Shown in pieces: positions 51,409 to 61,595 of a stretch of 64,000 bases of DNA. Position 1 is the stretch's first letter; the number at the start of each line of letters is the position of its first letter. This DNA is from Streptomyces mashuensis. Its GTDB lineage: Bacteria; Actinomycetota; Actinomycetes; Streptomycetales; Streptomycetaceae. The notes under the pieces were generated by a model. It was not told the origin of the DNA, ran no database searches, and saw nothing but the letters and a program-made list of their open reading frames with translations. The position numbers and the translations under genes were made by a program. Where the stretch lies: NCBI RefSeq assembly GCF_014654785.1, contig NZ_BNBD01000003.1, positions 62,001-126,000 of the forward strand, written 5' to 3'.

Positions 51409-54400
51409 GTGGCTGTCGATAGGGCCCCGATCAGGGTGGGTTCCGGTTACATCGAAATCCTGCCGCTGATCAACCACGGCGCGGTCTCCCGGATGCGCAC
51501 GGACCTCACGCGGCAGCTGTCTCAGCTCGGCCAGCAGGCCACCGCGACCGTCTCGCGGACAGCGAAGCGGGCTCGGCAGGCCACCGAGAAGGAAGCGGTC
51601 GACTCCCGGGCAAAGCTGCGGCAGTTGGAGAGGCACCTGACGAAGGTGCACGGCGAGGAAGCCGGTCGGCAGCTCAGGATGTTCCGCAACCTGCACAAAC
51701 AGCGGGAGGAGCTGGAGGAGGGCACCAGCCGCGCGACCCGGCGGGCCATCAACGACGTCGTCCGCGTCGACCGCCAGGCGGTACAGGAGCGCATGCGCGC
51801 CGCGCAGCAGCAGGCCCGGGAACAGGCCGTTGCCGAGCGGCAGGCGACGGCCGAGACCCGTCGCCGCGTCGCCGCTGAAAAGGCGGAGGAACGCGCCTTG
51901 GCCGCCGAGGTGCGGCAGGTCAAGAGGGAGGTTGCCCAGGCGGCTCGGCAGTCCGCCGCTGAGCAGCGGCAGGCGGAGCGCGAGCTGGCTGCTGCCGCAC
52001 GACAGCGCGCTGCCGAGGAGCGGCTTGCGATCCAGCGCCGTAAGGCCGGCCTCCGGGAGGAGCTGCGGCAGCTGGCCCTCGTACGACGCGAGTACGCGGA
52101 CGTCATCGCCAGCAACCAGGCCCAGATGCGGGCCTTCGTGCGGCAGTCCGGCGCGAGCACGAAGACCGCCGGCCAGCACTGGAAAACGCTGAGCCAGAAC
52201 ACCGAAACGTTCGGCACCAACGTCGAGCAGATCGGTCGGACGCTCACACAGAACCTGGTCATGCCCCTGGCCGCCGCGGCCGGCTATCTGACGAAGATCG
52301 GCAGCCAGAGCGCCGACATGCAATTCCTTTCCTCCCGGGGACTGGAACGCGCAGGCTTCGATAACAAGGAAGTCGCCACCTCGCTCAAGTCCATCCAGGA
52401 CTTCGCGGTGCGAACCCCTTTCTCGTTGGAAGACATGACGGATAAGTTCCAGCAGCTTACGCGGAACTTCCAGTCTTACGGCAATACCGCTTCAGACTCC
52501 CTGAAGAAGTCCGAGAAACTGATCCGGGCCATCGCCGATTTCGCGGCGTCGTACGGCGTCATGGACCCCGAGCGCGTCAAGAGCGCCATGTATTCGGCGG
52601 ACATGATGATGGACATGTCGAAGCTGAACACGCGCTCCCTGAAGCAGTTCAGCCGCGGCACCGGCATCCCCATCAACGAACTCGCAAAAATGGCCGGCTT
52701 CAAGGTCGAGTCGAGTGACGATGAGGACACCGAGGCAAAGGAGTTCCTGGCCAAAGTCCAGGAACGCGGTGCGGGCATCTCATCGAAGAAGTTCTTCGAG
52801 AACTTCCTCGACGCCTACGACACGCGCAAGGGAGTTCAGGGTACCGCCGAGAAGCTGGGCACTGGCTCCATCGGTGGCCACCTGCAATCCGTCAAGGAAC
52901 AGGCTCAGCTCAACCTCGGCAAGCTCTTCGGCGACTTCGACCCGAAAACCGGCCGGTTCGAGTGGACCGAGCTGGGCGAGAGCGTCCACAAGCTCATCGA
53001 CCGCGTGGACGGGATGCTGTCCGACGAAGGCTTCCAGGAGATGTCCGGCGGGCTGATCCGGAACTTCGTCAAGTCCCTCCACTACCTCCTCAGCGGGGTT
53101 GAGTGGACGGCCGAGTTTCTGGACGAGAACCCGGAACTCAAGGGCCTGATCGTCAAGGTGGCCAAGGTCGCCGCCGTGCTGGGCCCCTTCTCGATCGCCA
53201 TCGGCATCGCGACCAAGACCATCGGCAAGGTCGGCAAGTCCTTCTCGCCGCTGTTCAAGGTGATCGGCGGCCTGGCCAAGGGCGCCCGGGGCGCTACCCG
53301 GACGACGAACCAGCTCCTCGCGGGTGTACGCGCCGGCCGCGGCAACTTCCGGACCACCTACCGTGAGCGCCGGGCCGACTACCACGACGGCGACGACCGG
53401 TCCCTGGCTCGTCGCGGTCTCGACCGGACCCGCGGCCAGGACAGCCGTGTCCAGGCACTGCGGCTCAACACCGAACAGGCCGAGCAGGCACTACGCGAGG
53501 TCGATCGGAAGATCGAAACGGTCAAGGCGGCCGTCCGGGCGCTGAACGACCTGCGACTCGCCAACCTCGCGGCCGAGCTGGGCGGCGAGTTCGGCACCTC
53601 GGTGAAGGGCGGAGCACGCGACGCCAACCAGAAAATCGAGGCAACGCAGCGCAGCGTCCAGCAGCTGAACCAGTCCGGTCTCGGCGAGCTCGTCGGAAAG
53701 TTCCAGGCCCTGTCCGCGCGGGCGGATGAGTCCGAGCGGCAGGTGCGCCAGGTGCACACCGCGGTGCGGGAGCTCAACTCGGGCAAGTTGGGCCTGGTCC
53801 GGCAGCAGTTCGAGTACCTGAAGGACAAGGCGGACACCACCTACCGGCACGCCGGAAAGGTCTCCTCCGAGGTCAAGGAGATCAACGGCCGGAGCCTCGG
53901 AGCGATCAGGGAGCGGTTCGCCGGCTCGCTGAGCCCGGCCGTCAAGGGCTCCTACGGCCAGGCCAAGAGCCTGAACGACAAGATCAAGGAGATCAACGCA
54001 CGCGGGCTCGGCCAGGTCACGTCCCGCGTGCGCACGCTCGCCGACGCCCTGGAGAAGGCGGAGAAGAAGGCCAGCGATCTCCACAAGCGGATCAGGGACG
54101 TCAACGAGGCCAACGGTGGCGGCCCCGGTGGCAGCTCGGGTCACGGCGGCAAGGGCGGGAAGGGGAAGCCTCCCCGCAAGCACGCTGCCGGCGGCGTCCT
54201 GCCGGGTTACGCGCCCGGGGTCGACAACATTCCGGCCCTGCTCTCCCCCGGCGAGGCGATCCTCCGTCCCGAGGTGGCGCACCATCTGGGCGCCGACCGG
54301 ATCAACGCGTGGAACGCCGCCGCGGTCAGGGGGCGCCTCTCTCGGCATGCCAAGGGCACGGCGGGCAAGGGCACCTCGAAGGGCGGCCGGTGGCCGCTGA

Positions 54401-57240
54401 GCATCCTCGACGATCTGTGGTCGAGCATCGATATGTCGCCCGCCCTCGGGGCCTTCAACGGGGGTCTGGGGATGGCGCGGGCCGGCGCCGAAGTCGGCGG
54501 CGGCACCGGCCGGAACCTACGCTCGTGGGGCGCCCAGCAGGGCGGCGACGCGGCGGGCAGATCCGCGGTGAACCGGTTCGACAACATGCGCACGTTCGCC
54601 GTCGACCGCGTACCGGACCTGCTCCGGGCCGCGCCCACGGGCATCGGCAACATCATCGGCCTGGTGGCAGGCGCCGTCGCGCCGACCGCCGGTGATCTTT
54701 TCTGGCGCGACGTCTGGAAGGGGTCGGGAAACCTCTTCCAGCGCGGCCAGAAGTTCACGGACGACCTGCTCGACCCGTCCTCGGTCTGGTCGATGATCAA
54801 GGACCTCTTCGGCGGGTTCGTCGAGACAGCCAAGGAGATCGGCTCCCTTGCGAAGGACATCGTCACCGACGGTCCCGGCAAGGTCCTCGGCGAGGGCATC
54901 GATGCCCTGAAGGCGCTGTTCACCGACATGATCCGCGGCTTCCAGGACTCTTTCCAGGACGTCCGGGACATCATGTCGAACCCCGACGCGTTCGCCGCTG
55001 AGGTCTTCGCGTCCTTCTGGGAGCGGGCGCGGGAGGCGGCCCCGAACCGGGAGGGTCTGTTCGACTTCGCGGACGGCGGCATCGTGCCGGGCTACAGTCC
55101 CGGCCGGGACGTCGTCCACGCGCGTCTGAGCCCCGGAGAGGCGGTGCTGCGCCCGGAGGCCGTGCGGGCACTCGGCCACCGGGCGGTGCAGGGTCTCAAT
55201 CGCGGGGCGAAGCACGGCAGCCTGAGCAAGGGCTCCGACGGGGACCAGGCCCAGGACCTCACGCCGGTTCCGGACGCGGAAGCCGTCGAGGCCGCTGTCC
55301 AGCGGATCCGCGCCGCCCTGGAGGCGATGACCAAGGCCGTCGCCGACCACCAGTCGGCGGCCGGTTCCTCCTGGAGTGCGGTCTCCTCCTCTGTCCGGTC
55401 GGCGGTCGACGGGGAGATCCGCCCGGCGCAGCAGCGGTGGGCACAGCACCTCACCGGCCCGCTCAGTACGGCGGAGCGAAGCTGGCAGAGCACCCACGAC
55501 GGGGTCTGGTCGGCCGTGCAGTCCCGCGTCGCCTCGGCGACCGGGAGCTCCTTGGGGCAGTTCGCCCGGCTCCAAGCCGGGCTGGGCAACCTGCGCGGGA
55601 TCTTCGAGACATCCTCGTCGGCCATCCGCAGCTCCTGGTCGTCGGCGATGTCAGTGGTGGACTCCTCCACCAGGTCCACGATCCAGGGACCGTACAACTC
55701 CGGCATGGTGCCGATGCTCGGCGGCATGGCCAAGCTCGCAGGGACCGCCGCGCCTCTCAGCGCCGTGCACTACGCGACCGGTGGCGTGGTCCCCGGGTAC
55801 GCCCCGGGCGTTGACCGGGTGCCGGCCGTGCTGAGCCCTGGCGAAGGCATCCTCCGTCCGGAGGTCGTACGCGCCCTCGGCGCGGAGACGATCCACCAGT
55901 GGAACGCCGCTGCCCGCGCGGGCAGAAACGTTTTCGCAAACGGCGGCATCGTCAACGGCGGCACATGGGTGCAGCGGCACCAGGACGAGCCGTACAGCGG
56001 CTACGAGGAAGCCGTCGGCAAGGGCTGGTTCGAGGTGATCGAGCCGGAGCTGAAGCGCATCGCCGACGCGTTCGCGCCCGTCGGCCGGCTGTCGGCCGAC
56101 GACTTCCGCAAGGCGCAGCCGTGGGCGAAGGCGTGGGGCAAGTGGGCTGATGACCGTGCTGCTGCCGGTGGCGGGCAGGTCGTCAAGGTCGCCCTCCAGG
56201 AGGCCCGGCAGGGCGACATGTCAGGGCGGAAGTACACCGCCGGCGAGGTCGAGTCCTGGTGTGCCGACTTCGTCTCGTGGGCGGTCGATCACGCGGCGGC
56301 AACCGCTTCCTACGGCGGTTCCCCGACCGGCACGCCGGGCTCCCGGTGGCCCGCCGTCGCCACCTGGGTCGACCACATGCCCTCGGTGCCGGTCTCGCAG
56401 GCCAGGGCCGGCGACCTCATGGTCTACCGCGGCTTCGGCCCCGGCTCCTGGGGCCACATCAACATCGCGACCCGTCGTGAGGGTTCCCAGCTGGAGACGG
56501 TGGGCGGCAACGAGTCCGGGGCCATCCGTCGGCAGCTCGGCTACGGCAACCGCGCCGACGCCGCCCTTCGTCCGCGGGGCGGCGCCCCGGGTACCGGCAC
56601 GGGTCCGGTGCTCAACCCCTGGCCGGGCTCGCTCGCTCGGATCACCGAGGGCATGGGCGAGTACGCCGGCGGTGGCGGCGCCGTGGCCCGTTGGCGGCCC
56701 CTGGTCGAGAGCGTCATCCAGGAGCTGAACGGCAAGGGCGGCATCTCGCTGTCCGACGTGCCGCTCGTCCTGCATCGGATCGACGTGGAGTCCGGGGGCG
56801 ACCCGAACGCGGTCAATAACTGGGACTCGAACGCCGCTTCCGGCGACCCGTCCAAGGGCTTGCTCCAGGTCATCAAGAGCACCTTCGACGCCTACGCCGG
56901 ACCCTATCGGGACCGGGGACAGCTCGACCCGAGGGCATCGGTCTACGCGGGCCTCTCCTACGCGATCGACCGCTACGGCGCAGGTTGGCGCCGTGCTCTG
57001 GCCGGTACCAGCGGCTACTGGACCGGCACCCGGTCCGCCGCCTCCGGCCTCGCGCTGGTCGGCGAACGCGGCCCGGAGCTGATCGACTTCCGCGGCGGCG
57101 AGCGCGTCTACAACGACCGCGACACGCGGGACCTCCTCGCTCCTCGCTACGAGATCCACATCCATGAGGCGCGGTCGGAGGACACCACACAAGCGGTGCT
57201 CCGCGCGATGCGCTACGCGGAAGCCATGTCCGCACACTAA
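51409..57240 (+). CDS. Tape measure protein with peptidase-like and lytic transglycosylase domains
   Basis: The 1943-residue protein has long Gln/Arg/Ala coiled coils (about 30-230), hydrophobic segments (about 580-640), a helical middle, and three copies of a GGVVPGYAPGxDxVPAxLSPGE / LRPEVxRALG module near residues 925, 1222 and 1458. A CHAP/NlpC-like domain with Cys (VESWCADFVSWAVDHAAA) and His (SWGHINIATRR) lies near 1600-1720, a lytic-transglycosylase-like domain (LHRIDVESGGDPNAVNNWDS) near 1780-1880, and VGERGPELIDFRGGERV near the end. GTG 51409 has AGGAGG upstream. It sets tail length and helps DNA cross the wall. Confidence 0.93.
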   Translation: MAVDRAPIRVGSGYIEILPLINHGAVSRMRTDLTRQLSQLGQQATATVSRTAKRARQATEKEAVDSRAKLRQLERHLTKVHGEEAGRQLRMFRNLHKQREELEEGTSRATRRAINDVVRVDRQAVQERMRAAQQQAREQAVAERQATAETRRRVAAEKAEERALAAEVRQVKREVAQAARQSAAEQRQAERELAAAARQRAAEERLAIQRRKAGLREELRQLALVRREYADVIASNQAQMRAFVRQSGASTKTAGQHWKTLSQNTETFGTNVEQIGRTLTQNLVMPLAAAAGYLTKIGSQSADMQFLSSRGLERAGFDNKEVATSLKSIQDFAVRTPFSLEDMTDKFQQLTRNFQSYGNTASDSLKKSEKLIRAIADFAASYGVMDPERVKSAMYSADMMMDMSKLNTRSLKQFSRGTGIPINELAKMAGFKVESSDDEDTEAKEFLAKVQERGAGISSKKFFENFLDAYDTRKGVQGTAEKLGTGSIGGHLQSVKEQAQLNLGKLFGDFDPKTGRFEWTELGESVHKLIDRVDGMLSDEGFQEMSGGLIRNFVKSLHYLLSGVEWTAEFLDENPELKGLIVKVAKVAAVLGPFSIAIGIATKTIGKVGKSFSPLFKVIGGLAKGARGATRTTNQLLAGVRAGRGNFRTTYRERRADYHDGDDRSLARRGLDRTRGQDSRVQALRLNTEQAEQALREVDRKIETVKAAVRALNDLRLANLAAELGGEFGTSVKGGARDANQKIEATQRSVQQLNQSGLGELVGKFQALSARADESERQVRQVHTAVRELNSGKLGLVRQQFEYLKDKADTTYRHAGKVSSEVKEINGRSLGAIRERFAGSLSPAVKGSYGQAKSLNDKIKEINARGLGQVTSRVRTLADALEKAEKKASDLHKRIRDVNEANGGGPGGSSGHGGKGGKGKPPRKHAAGGVLPGYAPGVDNIPALLSPGEAILRPEVAHHLGADRINAWNAAAVRGRLSRHAKGTAGKGTSKGGRWPLSILDDLWSSIDMSPALGAFNGGLGMARAGAEVGGGTGRNLRSWGAQQGGDAAGRSAVNRFDNMRTFAVDRVPDLLRAAPTGIGNIIGLVAGAVAPTAGDLFWRDVWKGSGNLFQRGQKFTDDLLDPSSVWSMIKDLFGGFVETAKEIGSLAKDIVTDGPGKVLGEGIDALKALFTDMIRGFQDSFQDVRDIMSNPDAFAAEVFASFWERAREAAPNREGLFDFADGGIVPGYSPGRDVVHARLSPGEAVLRPEAVRALGHRAVQGLNRGAKHGSLSKGSDGDQAQDLTPVPDAEAVEAAVQRIRAALEAMTKAVADHQSAAGSSWSAVSSSVRSAVDGEIRPAQQRWAQHLTGPLSTAERSWQSTHDGVWSAVQSRVASATGSSLGQFARLQAGLGNLRGIFETSSSAIRSSWSSAMSVVDSSTRSTIQGPYNSGMVPMLGGMAKLAGTAAPLSAVHYATGGVVPGYAPGVDRVPAVLSPGEGILRPEVVRALGAETIHQWNAAARAGRNVFANGGIVNGGTWVQRHQDEPYSGYEEAVGKGWFEVIEPELKRIADAFAPVGRLSADDFRKAQPWAKAWGKWADDRAAAGGGQVVKVALQEARQGDMSGRKYTAGEVESWCADFVSWAVDHAAATASYGGSPTGTPGSRWPAVATWVDHMPSVPVSQARAGDLMVYRGFGPGSWGHINIATRREGSQLETVGGNESGAIRRQLGYGNRADAALRPRGGAPGTGTGPVLNPWPGSLARITEGMGEYAGGGGAVARWRPLVESVIQELNGKGGISLSDVPLVLHRIDVESGGDPNAVNNWDSNAASGDPSKGLLQVIKSTFDAYAGPYRDRGQLDPRASVYAGLSYAIDRYGAGWRRALAGTSGYWTGTRSAASGLALVGERGPELIDFRGGERVYNDRDTRDLLAPRYEIHIHEARSEDTTQAVLRAMRYAEAMSAH

Positions 57241-57258
57241 CCGAAAGTAGGTGATCTC

Positions 57259-58251
57259 CTGCCGATTCCGGCAAGTTGGGACTTCAAGACGGAGCAGCCC
57301 CCGCTGCTGCCGCCGAGTCCACCCCAGCCCATGAGCTGGGGGCACACCTACGTTTCGATCACGGGCGGGGCTGGTGAGGGGGAGATCCCCCTCACCGGCT
57401 TCTCCGGACGCCACTGGCCGGGCATCTTCATGCAGGCCGGCGCCACGGGGCTCGACATGCCCGCCTACGAGGTGAACTACGACACCAGCCCCAACCTGGA
57501 CGGCTCCACCTTCCGGTCCGCCCGGGCCGCCGCCCGGGAGATCATGATCCCCGTCTTCCTCTACGGCATCGACCGGTACACCGTCCGGCAGCTGAAGCGG
57601 AAGCTGATCCGCACCCTCAACCCGGACAACGGGCCTTGCACCCTGCGCGTCCAGGAGTCCGGCCAGCCGCCCCGGTACCTGACCTGCTACTACAAGGGCG
57701 GCCTGGAGGGCAACGAGGGCGAGAACAACGCAGGCTTCCGGTGGGCGAGTTACGGCATCCAGCTCACCGCCCCGGACCCCTATTACTACGGCGACGACTT
57801 CCACGTGGCACGGTGGGCCTTCGGCGGCGGCCAGCCGCTCCTCGGCGACCCCGGGCCTCTCTTCCCGCTGAAGCTCAGCGCGGGCGTCGTCTCCGACTCG
57901 GCGCTCCCGGTGCTCAACCCGGGCGATGCCCGAGCGTGGCCGGTGTGGGAGATCAAGGGCCCCGTGCGCTCCTTCACGTTGTCGCACGGCGACCGGTCGT
58001 TCGGCATCACCGGGCCCGGACCCGGCTCCGGCGAAGTCGTTCCCGGCGGCCGGACGCTACGCATCGACACCCGGCCGGGCGTGAAGACCGTCCGAGACGA
58101 CCTCGGCCGCAATCTGTGGCCGGCACTCGACCCGAACCCCGATCTGTGGGCGCTGCCCTCCGGCTCGTCGCGCATCGGCGTGCAGCTGGTGCCCGGCAGC
58201 GGCTCCGCCGCGCTGACGATGACCATCAAGCCCCGCTACGAAAGTTACTGA
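57259..58251 (+). CDS. Distal tail protein (siphovirus Dit-like), non-AUG start
   Basis: The frame is open from just after the tape measure stop (57238-57240). It reads PIPASWDFKTEQPPLLPPSP from CTG 57259, with AGGTGAT (57249-57255) upstream; ATT 57265 is also possible. The first ATG, 57331, would drop this part. The body (YEVNYDTSPNLDGSTFRSAR, IMIPVFLYGIDRYTVRQLKR, WASYGIQLTAPDPYYYGDDF) is a typical Dit-like tail protein; 330 residues. Confidence 0.85.
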   Translation: MPIPASWDFKTEQPPLLPPSPPQPMSWGHTYVSITGGAGEGEIPLTGFSGRHWPGIFMQAGATGLDMPAYEVNYDTSPNLDGSTFRSARAAAREIMIPVFLYGIDRYTVRQLKRKLIRTLNPDNGPCTLRVQESGQPPRYLTCYYKGGLEGNEGENNAGFRWASYGIQLTAPDPYYYGDDFHVARWAFGGGQPLLGDPGPLFPLKLSAGVVSDSALPVLNPGDARAWPVWEIKGPVRSFTLSHGDRSFGITGPGPGSGEVVPGGRTLRIDTRPGVKTVRDDLGRNLWPALDPNPDLWALPSGSSRIGVQLVPGSGSAALTMTIKPRYESY

Positions 58252-58253
58252 CC

Positions 58254-59740
58254 TTGGCGTACCGCGTATTCGTCCGTGACCGGAACCTGAACCTCGTCGG
58301 CGAGCTCGACTCCTGGATGAAGCTGGATTTACTGTCCGCTTCTGCCAGCAGGGTTCCTGGCAGCTCCTCGTAAAGGCCGGCACGGAGCAGGCGGATCTGC
58401 TGCAACGCGGCGGCGGGATCGCCGTCTACCAGGACGGTGTCGCCGCTCCCGTTTTCACGGGCCAAATCGAAAGTTTCCAGAGATACTGGACCAACGCCCA
58501 GCACACCGGACCGGGCAGCATGTACGTCGGGGGCAAGTGCGACAACAAGATCGCCTATGGCTACCTCGCCTTCCCCGGCGTCACGGGATCCGGCACCGAC
58601 CGGATGAGCCCGCTCCCGGTGTCGGAGCAGTGGAGGGGCCAGGACTCCCGGCCCGCGGGCGGCCCGGCCGGCCAGGCCCTGTGGGTCGAGTGCGACATGG
58701 CCGTCGGCAACCGGGCCCTGCCGGACCGACGGGTCGAAGGTGTCGACGTCGGCTCGAACCCGAAGATCGGCGGCGACGTCGGCGGCACGCTCCGGTACGA
58801 CACTCTGGGCACGACGTTCGAGAAGTGGTGCCAGGACAAGAACGTCGGCTACCGGTTCCTGTGGAACCCCGCCCGTAAGAAGATCGAGCTGACCGTCTTC
58901 GAGCCCCGGGACCTCTCCCGGCACATCCGCTTCTCCAAGGAGCTGGGCAACCTCCGCGAGGTCGTCTGGACCCTGACCGCCCCGCGCGTCACCCGCGCCA
59001 TCGTCGCCTGCCAGGGGCAGGGGGCGGAACGTTACCTCTACCAGCAGGTCGACAGCGAAGGTGAGCAGCAGTGGGGCCTGGTCGCCGAGCAGTTCGTCGA
59101 CCGGCGCGACATCCCGCTGAAGACCAACGCCCAGGGCGAGCCCGAACTCGTGCTGCGCAAGAACTCCGACGGCTCTGAGGAGATGGGCACCGGACCGGAC
59201 GGCGCGGAGTGGACGCCGGCCCTCGCGGCGGCCAAGAAGGCCGTGGCGGACGCGCAGAAGCAGGCAGCCGACGCGGACGCCGCCGCCGAGAAAGCGAAGA
59301 CGGACGCCGAAAAGCTCAAGGCCGCGCAGCTCAAAGCAGCCGCGACGGCGGCCGTCACCGCCGCCGCGGTGAACCTGATGAACGCCACGACCGACGCCAA
59401 GAAGGTCATGCTCACGCACTTCGTGAAGACCGTGAAGGATGCCGCGGCTGCCGCCCTCAAGGAGGGCGAGAAGGCCGGCAACTTCCAGATCTACCCGATC
59501 GACACCGAGCAGATCCGCTTCGGCGTCGACTACTTCGTGGGCGACAAGATCACCGTCATGGTCGACGGCCAGGAATACAGCGACATCGTCCGCGAGGTCA
59601 CCATCACCGTCGAGGACGGCGGCCGGACCCAGTCCGTTACCCCCAAGGTCGGCCAACAAGGCATGGGCGACCCGCTGAACCTGTACCGAACCGTGTTCGA
59701 AATGCGGGAAAAGCTACGCAAACTCGAATCAAGGATGTAA
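58254..59740 (+). pseudogene. Gp37-like tail-tip protein with a one-base frame break
   Basis: The first frame (TTG 58254, AYRVFVRDRNLNLVGELDSW, MKLDL) stops soon after 58331. The second frame continues TVRFCQQGSWQLLVKAGTEQ ... GIAVYQDG through VGGKCDNKIAYGYLAFPGVT to 59740. Together they form one normal tail-tip protein of the ReqiPepy6 gp37 type. A -1 step at GGATTTA (58325-58331) joins them without losing a residue. The zero-frame codon there is TTA, the rare bldA leucine codon. The C-terminal half has an Ala/Lys coiled coil (about 1/2 to 3/4). Confidence 0.8.
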
Positions 59741-60811
59741 TTGGCAGAGATCAGCTTCCCCTTCAACAAGGACAACGACGCGGGCGGCCGGCAAGCCGTC
59801 GGCCAGGGCGACTGGCAGGCGATGTCGCAGCTGTGGGCGGGCGACCGCGTCGCGGCCAAGCTCACCAGCAGCTCCTACACCGGCGCGGCACTCCCCTTCG
59901 CCATCAAGGTCATCGGCGACCGCACCGTGGAGATCTCGCCCGGCGAGGCGTGGGTGGGCGGCTTCTTCTACCGGCTGGACGCCCCGATCAGCTTCGACAT
60001 CGGCCCCAACTTTGACCCGGCCAAGGACCGCAGGGACACCATCGTGCTGCGGGCCGACATCCCCCGCGGCTCGGTCAACATGGCCGTCGTACAGGGCCAG
60101 CCCTCGGCGAACCCGATCGCGGTGCAGCCCAAGCGGAAGCCGGGCCAGGAGTGGGAGTTGGTCATCCACGAGCTGAAGGTCCCCCGCGCCAACGGGCGCG
60201 TCGAGCCCTTCAACCGGGCCCCCTTCGACCTGCCGGCCCCCGTGGCCTTCCCCTGGAACGCGGGCGACTCGGCGAACTTCGTCCCGGTCGGCACGTTCGT
60301 GTACGACCTCGACAGCGACGGGCGCCACGGCCAGCAGGAGCTGTTCCGGGGCCGCGACGGCTTGGTGCCGTCGATGACGCTCGGCAAGTCCTTCACCTAC
60401 ACCCCTCAGCTCATCAACGCCGCCAGCGACCCCAAGGGACTTGTGTGCCGTGGGCGGTGGCGCTGGATCGCCCCGAACCTTGCCTGGTTCTCGGTGGACT
60501 TCCGCAACGACAGCAGCGCCGCGATCCGCGCCAAGCAGGACGCCCTGTCCTTCCAGCTCCCCGTCCCGCTCAACGGGAGCACCGGCCAGAGCTTCGCAGG
60601 CTACCTGCTCAACATCGAGGAGCGGTCGGGGCTTCCCAACATGGCCGCGCTCACGGGGATGGCGTGGGCCGGCCAGCGCGGCCAGACGGTGCGCATTCTC
60701 AGCCAGTCCGCCAACAGTCTGATGGACGGGCTCGACTACCTCCTCGTCTTCCCGCCCCGTGCATCCATCGTGTTCTCCGGCGTGTTTGAGGCCAACCAGT
60801 TCAACGAGTAA
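59741..60811 (+). CDS. Tail-tip / baseplate-like protein
   Basis: The 356-residue protein starts at TTG 59741, abutting the upstream TAA, with AAGGA upstream. It opens AEISFPFNKDNDAGGRQAVG and QWDW-like text found in siphovirus upper-baseplate proteins (FAIKVIGDRTVEISPGEAWV, GGFFYRLDAP), followed by a beta-rich C-terminus. It probably builds the tail tip or fibre base. Confidence 0.78.
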   Translation: MAEISFPFNKDNDAGGRQAVGQGDWQAMSQLWAGDRVAAKLTSSSYTGAALPFAIKVIGDRTVEISPGEAWVGGFFYRLDAPISFDIGPNFDPAKDRRDTIVLRADIPRGSVNMAVVQGQPSANPIAVQPKRKPGQEWELVIHELKVPRANGRVEPFNRAPFDLPAPVAFPWNAGDSANFVPVGTFVYDLDSDGRHGQQELFRGRDGLVPSMTLGKSFTYTPQLINAASDPKGLVCRGRWRWIAPNLAWFSVDFRNDSSAAIRAKQDALSFQLPVPLNGSTGQSFAGYLLNIEERSGLPNMAALTGMAWAGQRGQTVRILSQSANSLMDGLDYLLVFPPRASIVFSGVFEANQFNE

Positions 60812-60821
60812 GGAGGCTCCG

Positions 60822-61595
60822 GTGGAGCGCAACATGTTCGGAGGATCGGCCTCCGACGTCGCCGAAGACGTTGACGGCCGTCGCGTCTCCGGCGCGCCGG
60901 TCACGATCTGGGACGGCCCGTCCGAGACAGCGGCCCGCGTCCTGGACGTCCTGGACGCTGACGGCGCCGTGCTCGACAGCGGCACGGTCGTCGCCGACCA
61001 GTACGGTTACCTGCCCGCCTTCTTCGGACCACCTGGGGTCGAGCGGCTGTGGGCTGACTCCGGCGTCCGCCGGGTCGAGCTGATCCCGGTCAACCTCGGC
61101 CTGCGGCTCAAGCGCCACACCGAGCTGGACCCCGACCCCCACCGGTCCCGGGAGTACACCGACAACAAGTTCGCGCAGACGGTCAGGCTCGACGGCCCGA
61201 ACCAGGCCGCGACCGCGGTGAAGGAGCCGTGGGTGGCGGTCGAGGCAGCCGACGGCTCCGGCGACGTTCTTCGCGTCACGCGGGCCGGCGCCCTCGGCAC
61301 CAACCTCAAGGCCAACGGGACGCTGTACCTCAACCCGTTCACCGACAACACACCGCTGGTCATCAATACGACGCCGCTCGGCGACGGCAGACCGGCCGTC
61401 TCGGTCTCCAGCAATGGGCCGGGCACGGATGCTGCTTTCCGGGTCTACAAGACCGGCCTCGTTCGGGCGGCCGGGGCGATCGAGGCCGGCGGCGCGGTCA
61501 GCGCGCCGAACATCGGCAGCGCGCGCGTGTTCAGCGGGCCGACGCCTCCGGCGGCCCCCCAGCCCGGAGACGTGTGGGTGCAGTATGGCGCGTAG
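60822..61595 (+). CDS. Tail fibre-like protein
   Basis: The 257-residue product starts at GTG 60822 with AAGGAGG upstream. An N-terminal beta-rich domain (FGGSASDVAEDVDGRRVSGA, WDGPSETAARVLDVLD) and a C-terminal Gly/Ala stretch (IEAGGAVSAPNIGSARVFSG) suggest a trimeric fibre. Its end overlaps the start of the next gene. Confidence 0.75.
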   Translation: MERNMFGGSASDVAEDVDGRRVSGAPVTIWDGPSETAARVLDVLDADGAVLDSGTVVADQYGYLPAFFGPPGVERLWADSGVRRVELIPVNLGLRLKRHTELDPDPHRSREYTDNKFAQTVRLDGPNQAATAVKEPWVAVEAADGSGDVLRVTRAGALGTNLKANGTLYLNPFTDNTPLVINTTPLGDGRPAVSVSSNGPGTDAAFRVYKTGLVRAAGAIEAGGAVSAPNIGSARVFSGPTPPAAPQPGDVWVQYGA

